A stretch of DNA of 64,000 nucleotides from Apostichopus japonicus (GCF_037975245.1 NC_092564.1:14162484-14226483); one strand, 5' to 3'; positions 1 to 14,056 are shown, counted from the stretch's first letter. Notes: generated by a model from the sequence alone, not told the origin. Made by a program: numbers and translations.

Positions 1-896
1 AAATGTTTGTATGGAATGCACATTGGAAAAGCTCGCTGTTAAAAACGATTTTTACAAAAGCAAAGCGTATTGCTCAAAACCTCAAAATGACTTTGCAAAT
101 TTTCAATTTTCAAATGATAAGAGACACTTTTTGATTGGGTGTACCAAAGAAAGATACTATTATAAGAGCAGTTCATGATTCTATACCTCTCTGAACATTT
201 CAGAAAAGGAAACTGGACAATTTCGAAATTTTAGACTTCATTACTTTGGAAATAAAAGTTTACTCTCCTAATCGAGCTAATGAAGTGTTAAGGGATTTTG
301 GTATCGGATTTTTTTTTAACTACAGCAGCAATGCTGCATAATCTCAATGCGCTTGTTATAGACGTGCCTTGGGGGCTAATGACTTAAACAATGCCATTTA
401 TTATCATGATATTAGATGTAGCAGAAAAATGTCCTTCTTTTGAGGCAGTAGTGTATCCCTCTAGTATCTCCTTGACGGAGCATCTTGGAGGCCAACATGG
501 TCAAGCCTATTTAGATCCCAATAGAAACAGATTTCTTTCTCCCTTTCATCATTCCACCTTTGAAAACCAAATTACATTTCGGTTGCGAATCACCTATGCA
601 TTGTATTGTTGTATATTGTCGCTTATTTCGTCTCTTAATATATTCGTCCGTCATAATAGACAGAAAACATATACATGCACATGGTATAGAGACAAGATGA
701 CGCGGCAATATTATAAACATTATAATCATTATTTGGAATAAGGAAGGCTAAAATGCATTGAAATCTCACATATTCCTGTTTTAAATGCAAATGAATGATA
801 CAATTTAATGAAGGACTTATTATGAATGAAAATATGCGGCAGTTCAAAACTAAAACACTTGATCTCTTTCGAAGTATAACGTATTCGTTCAATTAC
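1..896. other. Intron following the transmembrane exon; no coding signal seen
   Basis: I read the minus strand here for the juxtamembrane and kinase-homology start expected after exon 6 (conserved leucine/glutamate-rich stretch followed by W-x-x-x-W-E-D) and found none. Short frames of 60-116 codons on both strands show no family motif. The next exon is probably beyond the left edge. Confidence 0.6.
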
Positions 897-981
897 CTGT
901 AGACATATACGATGATTATCACAAACAGGACTAGTATTACAGCCATTGCGATCATCCCAAACTTCATTCCGTTGTTATTTA
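897..981 (-). CDS. Exon 6: transmembrane exon of NPR-like receptor
   Basis: A short 85-bp exon too small for ORF listing. The acceptor is a pyrimidine-rich stretch ending CTGCAG and the donor reads ACAG/GTAATT. It enters with two bases, completing the phase-1 codon left by exon 5 (a Val), then codes 27 residues and leaves two bases (AG, so Arg or Ser next). The peptide starts Asn-Asn-Asn-Gly-Met-Lys and continues with about 21 uninterrupted hydrophobic residues rich in Ile, Val, Leu and Met, ending Val-Tyr before the likely Arg. This is a single-pass helix with a basic cytosolic flank, placed just after the juxtamembrane cysteine pair, as in NPR-A/B. Function: anchors the receptor and couples ectodomain rotation to the cytosolic part. 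Identification rests on phase, splice sites, position and hydrophobicity, not on sequence identity. Confidence 0.84.
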
Positions 982-1189
982 CTGCAGAAATGACAGAAAG
1001 ATACATACAAGGTATGTTAACATCGAGAACAAACATTACCTTTAGCCTATGGAATTTAACAACACAAATGGGTGCGCACAGACGTGTGATGTCATCATGG
1101 TTACTCTTCTATATCATATAATATTTTCCCCTTTATAACTTTTGTAATTTATGTCTATATAGAGCTGCCAATGTATCGTGGCTTCAAGG

Positions 1190-1255
1190 CATATATATCA
1201 TATATATATATATATGATAGATATATATATGATATATATATATATATATTGATAT
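1190..1255. repeat. AT-rich palindromic microsatellite
   Basis: Alternating TA/AT with ATGATA and TATCAT interruptions, self-complementary over most of its length. Confidence 0.8.
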
Positions 1256-2058
1256 TGATATAGGCTATACTGTTCCATAATAAGAAGTCAGATACTGTTG
1301 CAAACCCAGATCCAGATAAAATTATGCCAATGTATCATATATTTTAATACTTTTTCAGGGCTAGCCGAGCCGCCACCTACAACCTTTATTCCCGATTATA
1401 CCACTTAAAAGTTATTAGAACATCCAGTCAGATTGCACTAGTAAAATGTATCACACCGATATCAACTCAGTATATGAACTGATCAAATACTCTACATCAA
1501 CTCTTACTTACGTCACCAGCTAGAATGAGTATTTGGAAGTATTGGATCAATATTTCTATTTCAAAAGCCACCCTTTCACGAAGGAACTATATAAAGCTGG
1601 GAGAAATTGGTGTTGATTCAATAAAATTATCCAGACTAATTAAATGTCAGTGCCCTCTTTTATTTAAATAGTAATATTTCAGCGCTGCTCGATATCCGTC
1701 AACCCCACTTTCAATAATTTCGAATTTTGGAAACACTCCTTAAGTGATATGCTCTGTAGGTAATAGGTTTTTTTATATACAGATTCGTGATGCAGTGAAA
1801 ACTAAGAGAAAAGAAATTCCACAAGAACAATAGGACTGGATAACGCGATTATGAGGGAAATTTTCATTAAAGGAAATTGAAATATTACGCAAGTAATAAT
1901 TATCTCATTCTGATCACGAACCATTTCACTGCTAGGGATCCTCAAAAACAATATTTCCAAAGTAAATTTTATTCCATACTTCTCATTCTAGATACATCCT
2001 GTTATGCTCGTTAGCACAATCTTACCAACTTAATAAATTTATGGATACGGTATCGACC

Positions 2059-2529
2059 GTTTATAAATTGTGATAAGATATCGCATTGACACAGATAAAG
2101 CAGCGGAAGCTAAACTAAATTGACATAAGTATCGTATCGAAGCAACCTTTAAAATGCGAACACCCCATAGGCTCTGTGGTGCCTATTTCGTATTGGTATT
2201 TCGTATTGATAAAGTTTGATAACGTTACCTTTACTGTACTGTAATATTCCGTCCGGTATATACATACCGAATATGGTACCTCTATTTTTACCGTCTATAC
2301 GGTAAAACCACTATCATTGTTCTATTTGAATGGGTGGTTTTTAATAACGATATATTTCCGGGAGTGATTGACATGCCTCCCTTTAAGACATTCCAGTAGA
2401 TACGTTATGTTATACTCTGCTGCGCACCCTTAACCCGTTCCCTTATTCGTTCATGAATATTATCAAATGTTTATAAATTGTGATAAGATATCGCATTCGC
2501 AATGCTAAAGAGTTCGGAGCTAAGCTAAC
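2059..2529 (+). repeat. Dispersed direct repeat pair (2059-2118 and 2469-2529)
   Basis: The first 29 bases of each copy (from GTTTATAAATTGTGATAAGA) are identical at 2059-2087 and 2469-2497; the following ~30 bases are related but diverged (both contain AAAG and a GAAGCTAA/GGAGCTAA block). The copies are 410 bp apart in the same orientation. Possibly termini or subrepeats of a degraded element. Confidence 0.6.
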
Positions 2530-2769
2530 TAGTCTTAAACGACACACCACAACATTATATAAGCTTACATGTATATATACCGCCTATATATACGGTAACG
2601 ATTGATAGATGGAAATTATTCAATTATAACAGCAATTACGGGGGGGAGTAGAGGGAGACGGCTGTACTTTCGCGAAATATTCACCACGATAAACCGCCCT
2701 GCATGCATATATTCCACTTCCTGCATGTGTGAACTTATGGTTTATTATACTTGAAAAGTGAAAACTAAC

Positions 2770-2902
2770 CATCCTCTATACATCCGCTCCCATCGAAGCC
2801 GCATTTAGGTGTATCGAGGGGAACGGTATCTCCAGGCCAGTCTATTGTCTTTCCCTTCAACATTGTGAAAGCTTTCGTAGCACCGGAAAAGATTCCGACC
2901 AC
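2770..2902 (-). CDS. Exon 5: membrane-proximal ectodomain and juxtamembrane cysteine pair
   Basis: A 133-bp exon between a strong pyrimidine-rich acceptor (CTCTCTTTTAG) and the donor GATG/GTTAGT. It enters in phase 0 and codes 44 residues plus one base. It starts Val-Val-Gly-Ile-Phe-Ser-Gly, corresponding to the strand after the 'DY/FSL' segment in NPRs. It contains Asp-Trp-Pro-Gly (compare the W-P of NPR-A) and ends with a Pro-Lys-Cys-Gly-Phe-Asp...Gly-Cys motif at residues 32-41. In NPR-A the equivalent P-K-C-G-F-D...C forms a small juxtamembrane disulfide loop needed for signal coupling; here the loop is two residues shorter. This resemblance to the NPR1/2 juxtamembrane region is my main reason for preferring a guanylate-cyclase receptor. 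Confidence 0.88.
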
Positions 2903-3064
2903 CTAAAAGAGAGAGGGAAAACAATGAAAAGAAAAGATGATAATAAAACGGTCGTAACTTATGCCAGTATAGCAAACAGTTGCCATCGTTTGTCAAGCAG
3001 TTGATTACATGTGTCATGATGTGAAACACAGAACGGGGAACGGGCAAATAAAATTCCCCTCTGT

Positions 3065-3230
3065 ATGAGTACCGTACTAGGTATACTAAGCTCTAGGCGT
3101 GAGTATGAGTACTTAACTTGTACTTATCTTCATAATGCTCCAGTGAGAGTACAAAGGTATGAGGACGAGTACACGACGAGTACAGACAACGATGGTAAAT
3201 ATGAGTACACGAACTCACTATAAGTCAGTC
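3065..3230. repeat. Degenerate GAGTAC-rich tract
   Basis: The words GAGTA and GAGTAC recur irregularly about ten times over 165 bp, for example GAGTACACGACGAGTACAG. Spacing is irregular, so it is a decayed simple repeat rather than a clean tandem array. Confidence 0.5.
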
Positions 3231-6200
3231 ACTTATGAGCCACGGTACCCATAAAATGAATGCGCTGATATCAAACTGAACCTGGTTGGTTGGTGTACAG
3301 TACAGAGCCAAATGTTGAAAGCAAGTTGTATTTATTGTCTCGTATGAAATTTCAGAATTAGCAATCCAAAATTCGAACAGTGTCGCACAATATGGCTGAT
3401 ACTGTCATCATATTTAAAGATATGTCATGTAATTTGAAAGGGTGCAATCAGTAAAGTGACATTAAAAGAATATGTGTTGGTTCAAAGAAATTTGGGGGTT
3501 TATTTATTCTCATTTTAGCAATTGGTGGAATGAAGGCATGTATATATTATATACATCATTTGTTTTACATGACGCTTACTAGGCCTATGTTGTAGATGTT
3601 GAGCTTATTCATAGCATGCCAGACTCAATATGTCAGCCTGTTAATAACGTGTGCTAGCTTTTACCTATCGTTCGAAATTCTTTTGATTTCAATTCTGACT
3701 ATTCAGCAAAAATGACTATACGAAAAATTGATTCTATAGGGGTACACCATTCCCCCCCCCCCCCCCGCCCCCACCAGCTAACTTATTTAATCATACAATG
3801 GTGAAAAGCTTAATTGGTAAAAAGTAGTTCCCAACTTTATAAAGGGAGTGCAAAAAAAAAAGGCAAAGAGAAACAGGACAAAACAACTTCAGCTATAGCT
3901 AGCAACCAGGCATGCGATAAAACTAATTATGGTGTCTGTAAAAGGCGGCCTTTTTTGTGTGTGTAAATATCAGTGTATATAATCTAACCACTCTCATCAC
4001 GGAAGAACAACAGGCGACTATACTTAACAACATAACTCATGTAAAATATAGCTGGCATTTTCAACTGATTTCCCACGTGGATCTTTCTTTATGTATTTGG
4101 ATCAAAGTCACTTGTCAACGAATCTACCAACAGCTGTGCAAGACATGAATATAGCCCGTCAAAAGTTTCAAATTAGAACAATTCGTCGGAGACCAACGGT
4201 TTCCAATCGCTTTAATTGTTAATTTTAGCTTCGACAGTCACATCAAACATCAACAAATTTTTCACTTCTCTTCCAGATTGACAATACCGGAGTAAAGCCG
4301 CCAAATCAGGGCGTCAGAGAAATTGGTTCTATAAACTCATGATAACTTTCTGTGAAATCAATATCATGAATCTTCGTAAAGTCTTCAAAGTTATCGCTGT
4401 TTTTCTTTGATGAATTATTGGAAAAGGATTGTATAGACAATAAATATCACATGACCACCAAAATCATATTAGTCAATCAGGACTGCTCCGTCGATAATTT
4501 GTTGGAGATATTCGAGAAAAAAAATTACAAATAAATATTCCATGGAGCCAACATGGAACAAGGGCGTTTCTTTTTTAACCTCCAAAGTTCCCAACTTTGA
4601 AGTTGATTTGTCAAGATTGATATGTTTTGACCACAAACTATCACTGTCCCTGTGGTAAGAACATTCTCGCAAGTAGAGGACAACGTTAACGTGACAGGAC
4701 AAATGCCCATACTGTCCCATGTTTTAACCTTTAAACAGATCGGCTGTGTTTGCAAAAAATTATAATAGGAAGGAACGTCACACTTTCAAGCTTCCAATGT
4801 CCTCTTGGTCTCATACTTCATGGCCACACCATGGTAGAATTATATGATACTTCTATAAACCCAATGCATGTCGTGATAAAGAAGCACTCTGCCAACCCCC
4901 CTCCCCCTCCCCGTCAATGCTTTTCCCAGGGTCCTAATGGTCTCATATATATTTTTTTCTCACCATGGACGTGTGATACTTCCATACTTCCGGAGTTTTA
5001 TACATGCTTCGTGCAATCTTTCAAGTAACAAGGTGACATTTTTTTTATAACAAAGATCGTATTTTGTATCATTTAATATCTATTCCAAGTAACACTCACG
5101 TTTATGAGTAATCTGCAAATCGCCCGACTGTTATATTGTGTGAAACATTTTCATCCTGCAAAGTGCTATGTAGGCCAACTTATCCACGCAACGCATTACA
5201 TGATACTGTCGGATGTAACACATTTTAACCCACTTTAGTTAAATAACTGTGAAAGTCATGCAGTTGCTATACACTTCAATATAAAACATCGACACTCTGT
5301 TTTTTAATTCCGACATCAAAAAGGTGTTGTCTTATTTGGCTATTTTCGTCCTTCAAGCAAGGCAAATGTTTCACAAGGTGTGTCCTATCTACCTCATCAA
5401 TAACCATAGATTATATCTGGAACTATACGTAGGTCAGCAAATTTCAACCATGCATGCATGAAGGAGAATACTAGGAACAAAGCAGCTTAGCAGGGTTTCA
5501 TTTTATTTAAGAAAATTTCCACGTTCTCTGCGCTTTGCTTGTGTGATCTTTTTTCCACCTTTTTCCCCGTGCCTTACGGAATGTGTCCAGTTATCCGAAT
5601 GCAATTTCTTAAAACACTATGTCTCCATGTGATAAATCGTTATGGTTCATTCGCCAGCTGAATTGGTCCTACACTGCAAGCTGTACAACGCTATCGTTTA
5701 CTATTGCCAATATTATAGTATTTACAACATGACTGATCAAATCATAAATTAAATGACAAAGATACCTTAGGCCTTTATATGAAACACTGTGAACCAGAAA
5801 ATTTCAGCGAATATTGTTGGACAAGTAGCATAATCCCACCCTACACCTCATCCTCCCCCTAAAGGCCCCACCCATCATTTGCTTTGTTAAATTGGTCTAT
5901 GCCGTTGAAGTTGAATTGTAAAATTTATTTTCCAGATTTAGCTAGCATATCGACCATCACCTACGATAACCAAAGTAATAATTAAGACAGAGAACTGAAA
6001 TTCGCTGGAAATAAGGCTTCGCATGCCACCCCATTTATGCTCCAAATTGCATAGCACAGAAAAATTTGCATCCACTGACGTCGCGACCCATGCAACGCAG
6101 TTCATTGGAAGAACGTCATTATGGATAAAACAGATCACAGCAGGACGGACTTTAACCTAAGTCTTTGGTAACTACTGAGAACCGATGAAAGGACTTTGCT

Positions 6201-9200
6201 ATAACATTTACTGGTAGTTTTGCTAAATTTGTTGCCACTGTCCTGTTCAAACAACGTTAATTGTCCACCCCTGCAAAGCATACTACAGTATATGCACACA
6301 CTTGCTGCATAAGGGCCAGGCAATCACACAGAGTTGTTAAGCTTCGATAAAGCCACAGAAAGCCAGATATATTGTAATATATATATATATCTTCTACAGT
6401 ATCGTAACATATCATCAACATTAGTAGGGTTTTCCATTGGCCAGAAATTTCACCAAACCCTGACGATTATTACTCAAAACATGGTTGTATTTGTCGATCA
6501 AACAAAGGTACCTTCCCATTTGTTTTTACCAAATGAAAGTTAATGAATATCGAATATACTAAAAGTCTTGTTTAAATTCGATGAAATGGATTCTTTTACT
6601 TCCACAAATGAAATAAGAGTTGCACCAGTCAAGTTATTGAAGTAACCTATATAATGTGTATAATGGGATTGAACTATTGGTATAACATCGAAACAAGTTA
6701 TCCAAGTCAACTCGAATGACGCTTGAATTGCTTTCGATTTATTTATACTGTAGATTTTACCGGTACACTTTTAGTATACCTAGCAAGGACCCATCGATTT
6801 TTCCAAGAATAGCGCATATAGTGCATTGTACACCTACTCATTGGAACTACATGACCAACAGATATGTTGTCACAGGTCATTGCGTTCATCATTATGATAC
6901 ACTCAACACGTAGTCTTTGGTCAGCGCCTCAGAGGAGGCTAACTATATGTTTGTGAGTGTTGAAGGTAATTCCATATACAATGTTATCATTTATGTATGT
7001 TTATTTAGACAAAACAAGCTACCTTGTGGCAGGGGATACTGTGTTTCAAGGCATAAAAATCAGTAGTGCGGTGATATAAGCTGAAACCTTCGGTAACCCA
7101 ACTGACTTGTGGAAAACAGGTAAAGGCAGCCATATCGATATTACCAAATTGCTTCAAAAGCCACTATGGTCTGCAGAGGGATTAGTCAACATGTAAACTG
7201 GTCCCTGGTTGAAAAGGTAATGTTTCAGTATATTTGGTAACAGAAAATGCAACTTGGCAAGATTTTTTTGTGGCGCTTAGGCAGCTGACTCGATATGACA
7301 GGGAACTATAATTTCCATCAATCAAAAATATCAACTATATACTTAAAATACAGAGAGTCACGGACCATGTGACATGGAGAATAAGACCGCCCACTTTCGA
7401 GGGTCAAACAGCTTATTTTACGGCAGGCTAACAGAAATGCAATTCGCAAAGAATTTTTGGGGACATTATAGGGAGCTGATTACTACACGAGAGCATGAAA
7501 AGGACTGTACAGGAAAGGAACTAGTGAATAGGCAACACGGAAGATACAGAGACAAGGACAGCATCACGTGGAAAAATTAAATCCCCATATTAAGGGTCAA
7601 ACTGTACCGTCGAAGAATAATAGTGTATGGCCGTTACATGGTAATCCTCAAAGGGGCGGACGTTCAAGCAGAGTCAAAGAGGTCCCCCTTCCCTCCCCTT
7701 TTTTGTCCGTCTTGCGTGCTCGTGCATGTCTGATAAGGGCTGTCTAAATTATCACAGGCGTATTAATCCAAGTGCGTTGCGGCAGCTGGAATATATTTGC
7801 ATTAAAGAGGAACTTGGAATGTCTGCAATTTCTGTAAGTTATCTTGAGACTAAACTTTGTTAATGCATGAACACGTTGCATGGTACATAGCAAACATATA
7901 GTCTCACAATTCCAGTAGAGACACACAAGAGGGTAGGCATGAGTTGCTTAATCATCAGTTGCACAGAGTGATAAAGGTATGGCATAAATTTGGAAAAACC
8001 AATGTTTTTAGGCATGAGATGCTGCAGCAATTAAACTGGCTGAACGACCAATATTGTCTGGCACATAGACCATAAATATTATCAGTTTCTCATAAGCAAA
8101 CAACTTGAATATGACAAAAAGGAATCATGTATTCTATATGTATTAAGTTTTGTGTATTACAATAAGTACCCTAAAGTTGGTAGCTATGAGTCCCCTGCTG
8201 CTTAAAGGAAGTTAAAACAAATATTGGTTAAGATTAATCATTTAAGTCTGGAATGAGTAACCGACATTATCATTGCTTCAGCCGTAACGTTTTCACAATG
8301 GTTGCTGAAAAGTTCACCATAGTCTCAACTGGGATGATTCTGTCTGTACTCTTTCACGCCTCCTGATATGATAGACATATAGCAATCTCAAAGTTAACTA
8401 AGGGTGTAGGGGTGTGGGTCTGCGACTGCAGTGTAACTATTGACGTATTCCTTCAACATAATCAGACATCACAAAGATTTTGAAGAAGCCGTCAGTTGAA
8501 CCTTACAAGACTAAAATAACACCGGGCGTCTAATCTTGGTTTATATCCAGCATGAACGTTGCGTTTGAGCTTATCTACCAAAAAAAAAAGGTCAAACGAC
8601 ACTTTTTGTCTTCGTTTTTAATCTCGTGAAGAAATACAATATGATTCGCACACGCTGCTCAAATTATATACAATCAGGTTTGCAATCAGTTTTACGGGGT
8701 TCAAATCAAGCGTGGCGTCCGCAGTCTGTCAAGATTTATTTACATAGACTGATAATCTTAAGCAGTCTTAGTGGGCCGCACATCTCTCTCAAAGAGATCA
8801 CCAGTTCTCTCTCGCTCTCTCGTTCTTTCAAATACAACAGGGATAACGGATACCTAGTTGGACATGTATTACCAACAGTGGATAATGTGTAGGCCTTTTA
8901 TAATAACATTTAACAGGACACAATCCAGCGACCGATTCATAACCGTCATGTTTAGCACTTCTAACGCATCGCGAGAAGAAAGTGCTCTCAAGTAAAGGGA
9001 TAATGTAAGCACCATATTAATGAAACATCACGAATGGCTTTAAGAGTCTGTCCTTCTGGTGATGAGAAATCGTATTGCTAAACACGGAAAGGTCCTCTCA
9101 TTTGAATGAATTTCACACCCGTGTAAGTTGATAAATCCCTTGTATAACGACGCTTAGATCAACATGCCTTCAAATTCAGAATCCCGAGCGACGGAGCCAG

Positions 9201-9392
9201 GAATAGCTCTATAATAATTCGTTTCATATGATTTTTTGTATATTTCGATGGATAAATTCCCTGATATCTAGTATAAAATATTCTGCAGTATGACTCCATC
9301 TCTATCAAACTTCAAACAGTCTTGCATGAAATGTTCAGATAAGTCTACAATACGGTAACGTCCAATATCAAACCACTGTAAAGTGTACAGAG

Positions 9393-9756
9393 CAAGGGCG
9401 TAGGAACCGGGGGGGCTGGGGGGGGCGCCAGCCCCCAGTGAAAAATGTGGGGGGCGGAAGTATCATTCCGCCCCCCCACTCCGCAAGTCAAAAAACCCCT
9501 TTTTCATTTCCAAATGAGAAAAAAATCTCATTTGGAGCACCAAATTGCATTTAAGGCCAGGTGAAAATGCAAAATTCTTTACAAAATGGAGTGGGAGTTG
9601 AAGTGTGCTATATTGCACCAAATTGCATCTGAGGCCACCTGGAAATGCAAAAAAAATCCAAAGGGGGAGGGGGACACCCCCTCCCCTTAGACCCCTCCCC
9701 CAGGCCGGCCATCAGTCTTCAGCCCCCCCACTCAAAAGTACCTTCCTACGCCACTG
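9393..9756 (+). mobile_element. hAT-type MITE, copy 1
   Basis: 364-bp non-autonomous element. The left end is CAAGGGCGTAGGAA and the right end TTCCTACGCCACTG, inverted repeats with two mismatches in 14 bases. It is flanked on both sides by the same 8 bases GTACAGAG (9385-9392 and 9757-9764), an 8-bp target-site duplication, which with the CA..GGCGTAG ends is typical of the hAT superfamily. Inside are G-runs and C-runs near the ends and two related ~45-bp blocks around CACCAAATTGCAT and GGCC..GTGAAAATGC/CTGGAAATGC. A second copy in opposite orientation is at 24134-24500. No transposase is encoded. Confidence 0.9.
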
Positions 9757-11539
9757 GTACAGAGGCCTACATCCAATAAATCCCATCTTAGTTTGTTCAT
9801 TTTGAGTTACTTGTGCAAGGTTAAAGATGCATTGTAGAATTGTTTCATAGAAGACTATTTACATGTCAATAGCTTATATTGCTTCGTAACTTCTAAAGTT
9901 CTAACTTCGTAACTTCTAAGCTCAAAGATCACATACAATTCGTATTCCTAAATTTAAAATGTACTGTGCGGTATATCCATTCGTATTTACCTTTCAAAAT
10001 GTTTAAATGACTTCCACAAACTTGTTAAAAAACGTATATGATATTTCGTTTCTGAGAGTATATATTCATGTTTCATTCATCTTACTATTTCGATTCTCGA
10101 AAAAGCTTAATTAAGAGTGGCTTGTTGTTTTTGGTGGGTATTTCTGTTTCTCATATAATGCTTTGCCACTGACGCAACACAACCCTCAAATATGTCTGCA
10201 AGTTCATTATAGTGGCTAAACTGGGCTTCCACAAATTGGACGGTGGTCAAGACAGCCATATGGTATGTACTATACAACTACCAACGACTTCCTTTACAAC
10301 TTCTATTTGGTTGGGCAGATTTAAAGAATCTAACCAGTAAGCGGCTAGCTACCTGACCTTAACAATCAACAGTTTAACAGAGTATAAATAATACCAGGAT
10401 TAACTCATTAGCCTATACTTTAAGCATTACGAAAGTACTACCGGTACTTATACAATAAGCGGGTTGCAGCTTGGAATTTGTTTCAGGACATAAATTTCGG
10501 ACTTGCACGCGACGGTGACATTTTGTGCGTTAAATTTTGGTACAAATACGAACGTTTTTCATAGCATATTTAGTTGTGTGCAAATTTACTTTCTTAAACA
10601 GTTCAAACAATGTCTTCAAATAGTAATGATTAATGGCAAGTTGACTATACATCTTTACATGAATTTTCATAAATGTATACATCTGTTTATGTTACCAAAA
10701 ACGTTTAGAGAGGAGAGAGCAAAAGTGACTAAGATCATCATGATTATGGCCGCTGCACAGATCGGTTTGAAGCGCAACATACAGTAACGTTGTTGATATC
10801 AGTAAAATGCAATAACCATGCTCACACTCAGTATAGGGTTACCAATTTACCATAGACGTCCGGATTTTCTACCCCTCAAATTTGTCCTCTATTTCTCTAT
10901 CTTGCATTAGCGTCGGAATGAATTTACAAAAGTTGAAATTTTCATGGATTTATACCCTTCAAACCCTTTCATTTTCCCACAAAGAGGAGGGGAACCGTTA
11001 TTCGAAGACACCCTACCCCCCAAGGCCGCGACAACTTGTCCTCCTCCTTTCATTAGATAATAGATGGTAACCCTATACACACATCAGGAAATGAATTAAA
11101 AGCATATGGTTTCAAATCATCATTTAGTAGCTGAATGCGAGATTCTGCAAGCTGGGGCTTTTATCGAAGGGTACTGTTTTGTACTTGTCTTCGTCCTCGT
11201 GGCTGTTTGTGATTTCCATTTTTTTTTTAACCTTCAGGGGTTCTTTAATCCCCCCAAAAGATAACATCTAAACTGTCGCCACGTTCGTCCTCGTTGTCGT
11301 AGTCAGTGTATCCATTGTACCCAAATTCCGTTTCTCCACACATTGGCTGTCAACATGAACGTACAATCATGGCGCAAAAAAGGACATGACTTAATTAGGA
11401 ATGAATTTCGACTGCAGAGTTCTTCTGTAGAAAGATTTAAATTTGCTGAATTTCATGGGCTTGCGTATTATCACATTGGCGTCCACCTCAAATCCATGTC
11501 TCAAACATTTCAATCAGTAGAGCATCGATGGGTTTATGG

Positions 11540-11585
11540 GTAGGGGCGGATTGGGGAGGGGGAGGGGAGGGGATAGGAGGGGTGA
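11540..11585 (+). repeat. G-rich tract with G-quadruplex potential
   Basis: Several runs of four or more G separated by one to four bases (GGGTAGGGGCGGATTGGGGA and onward). It could fold as a G-quadruplex on the plus (non-template, if antisense) strand of the intron. Confidence 0.5.
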
Positions 11586-14056
11586 TGCAGACACCTTTGT
11601 ATGTCAAGGTATGACAGGTACTTAGTTAATGCCAAATCTACATACAACAGCTCAATTTACATTGTAAATCAATTCTGACGGCCTTTTAAAAACTTGTTTA
11701 CATTAAACATTTTACAGCACAAATTATCTCCATAGATAACGACAGACGAATGATTTGTACTAAAGCAACGTTTGTTAGGCGAATAAATCTTTACCAGCAG
11801 TCACAAAGGCTAAAACCACTGCTTAACCTTCAAGTTATATGTATTATTTCACACGCTAATTACATAGTACGTACCGTTACTAAATGAGATTTATATTTTG
11901 TCAAACGCGTCAATAAATAATAACCAGTTCGCGTGGAAAGGTTTCAGAAAAACAGGCTGAGACAATATTTACTTCGGGGATGATGTAAAGGTTTACTAAT
12001 CAAGATATGATGTCGCTGTCAAAAAGGTTGGAGCTCGTGCTCATTCAACGAATAGCCTACCTTAGCTTATGTCGTCGATGGAGTATACCACAATAGCTCC
12101 AATATGTCTACGAATTGATCGTCATTGGTGTCATTAACCCAACTTTAGGATTTCTCTTTTGATCAAATCGACATCAATAAGTTCGCACTCCATGGGATTT
12201 AAAACAAACCAATAAGCCAATGAGATTTAATAACTAGGATTTTACTTGGACATGTATAGATGACCTTTATCCATCAGCTGAAATTGTTCTTGCCTGCTCC
12301 AGGCCAAACAATTAAAGCCATAAGGAAAGATGATTTTCATGGAAAGTCTCAGAAGACGTTAATAGCCATGTCACAAACCTATTTAGTTTTGACTGCAGGA
12401 TTTCCAGTCTTATAAACTCTGTTTATTACCATAGTAGGGATTTCAAGTGTTCCTCCTTTCAACTTGGTGGCTAAAAGATGGTGTCTATTTCATGAATTTG
12501 CATTCCATCTGTATACGGTGAATGGCATTTCTGACTTAAATTACAAGATATGTAGAGTGTCACAAACGCCCAAAACAGATTTGACATGTTGGAAAAGAAG
12601 AAAGGCTCTCCAACCGTATTAAGAGTGTGTCTGTCTCCAGAAGGGGCAAATTTTCAGAAAACAGGAAGGATATGGTAGAGAAGCAACAGAAAAAGTCAGG
12701 AGGTTTTTTCATACGAGGGTCCGCATTGTGTACTTGAAAACAGTTCCAAATTGTAAGCATAGCCATGCGCCAAAGAGGCCTACTATTAACAACGTGAAGT
12801 CGGTTAAACGGCCAACGTTTGTGAAATTATACAACTGTAAACCTGTAGAAACGTTGGTTGTATTATTCATACTTCATTTGGCATCTATATTTAGGACATG
12901 TAGGTGTAGAAAGCAGTGTGATATTTTCATACTGTATGATTGGACGTTGACTACTAATATCAGGCTTGAGAGAAAGCAACAGAACTATTTTAAGCACGCG
13001 ACGTCAAAATTGATTCAAAAGATGCGACACGTATGCATGGTATGACAAAATTTCTAAATTCACCAAATTATTGCTATTTTGCTTAATAAGTGTATAGAAA
13101 TCCCATACTTTATTATATGGATAAGTTAAATTACGAGGAAAAATTTAAAATCTGCAAAACCGAAATAACACGATATCAAACTTCCTCAATTCGTCCAAGC
13201 AAAATTGCAATCAGTTTTCGTTAAGATACTCTGAACCTTGCAATAAAGTATAAAGTTAGCAAGAACAAATACAAAACGTATATATATACGGCCTTATTAA
13301 AGACTCCTATTATTGCAGCTAAGAAGGAAGCATTAAGCTAATTAATGTTCTTGTCTAACTTCCAAGCAAAGAACAGAATTACTAACCCCGAAGACATCCC
13401 ATAGCTCTTCAATCTTAATGGCTAAAGCGAGTCAATTCCGTCCGGTCATGACGAAGAAGCAGCATTGTTAGATGATATTTAGGACTGAGGTACATAACCA
13501 CGAACACAATAAACATTGGATTCATCTACCAACGAAGAGAAAGCTTAGGAGGCGACAGTTTGGGAGCATAAAATCGATTAATTTGATCTTTCAGGGAGTT
13601 TAAAGTTACATTTGTAGAACGAATTACTTAAAACGTTCCTAAAATCAATTAACTTCCCCCATCGTTCGAGTTAAATGCGAATAAAATAGAAGTTGCACAC
13701 AATTTCTATTGGAACGAGTGGCCCACCTGTTCACACTCTTAACGAACTTTATTAGTTAGAGACAAATCGGGTCCTCGGACTCTACAGGCTGTCATTTTCA
13801 ATGAGTAGAGAATGCGCGTGAAGTCGGATGTTTGAGGGGGGAAATAGAAGGATAAACAAGAACAAGAATAGGGGCCAGTCGAATATATATACTCATGGGC
13901 ATTGTTATATTACTAGTCATTTGAACCTTACAGGATGTACAAACATAGAGTAGAAGGTTTTACAAACTGCAAACAGTTCAATTCAGTACATATAGTAAAG
14001 TAAACTAGCAGCAATGCATTATGCAATACTTGCTGACAAGTATTGTATTGTATGAT

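Larger units (their letters stand above)
982..2769. other. Intron 5
   Basis: About 1.8 kb between the juxtamembrane and membrane-span exons. It holds an AT palindromic tract at 1190-1255 and a dispersed pair of related ~60-bp segments at 2059-2118 and 2469-2529. No gene seen. Confidence 0.7.

Noticed and set aside
1-890. Kinase-homology or juxtamembrane exon after the membrane span
   Set aside because: No Trp-containing W-x-x-x-W-E-D segment or suitable exon on the minus strand.
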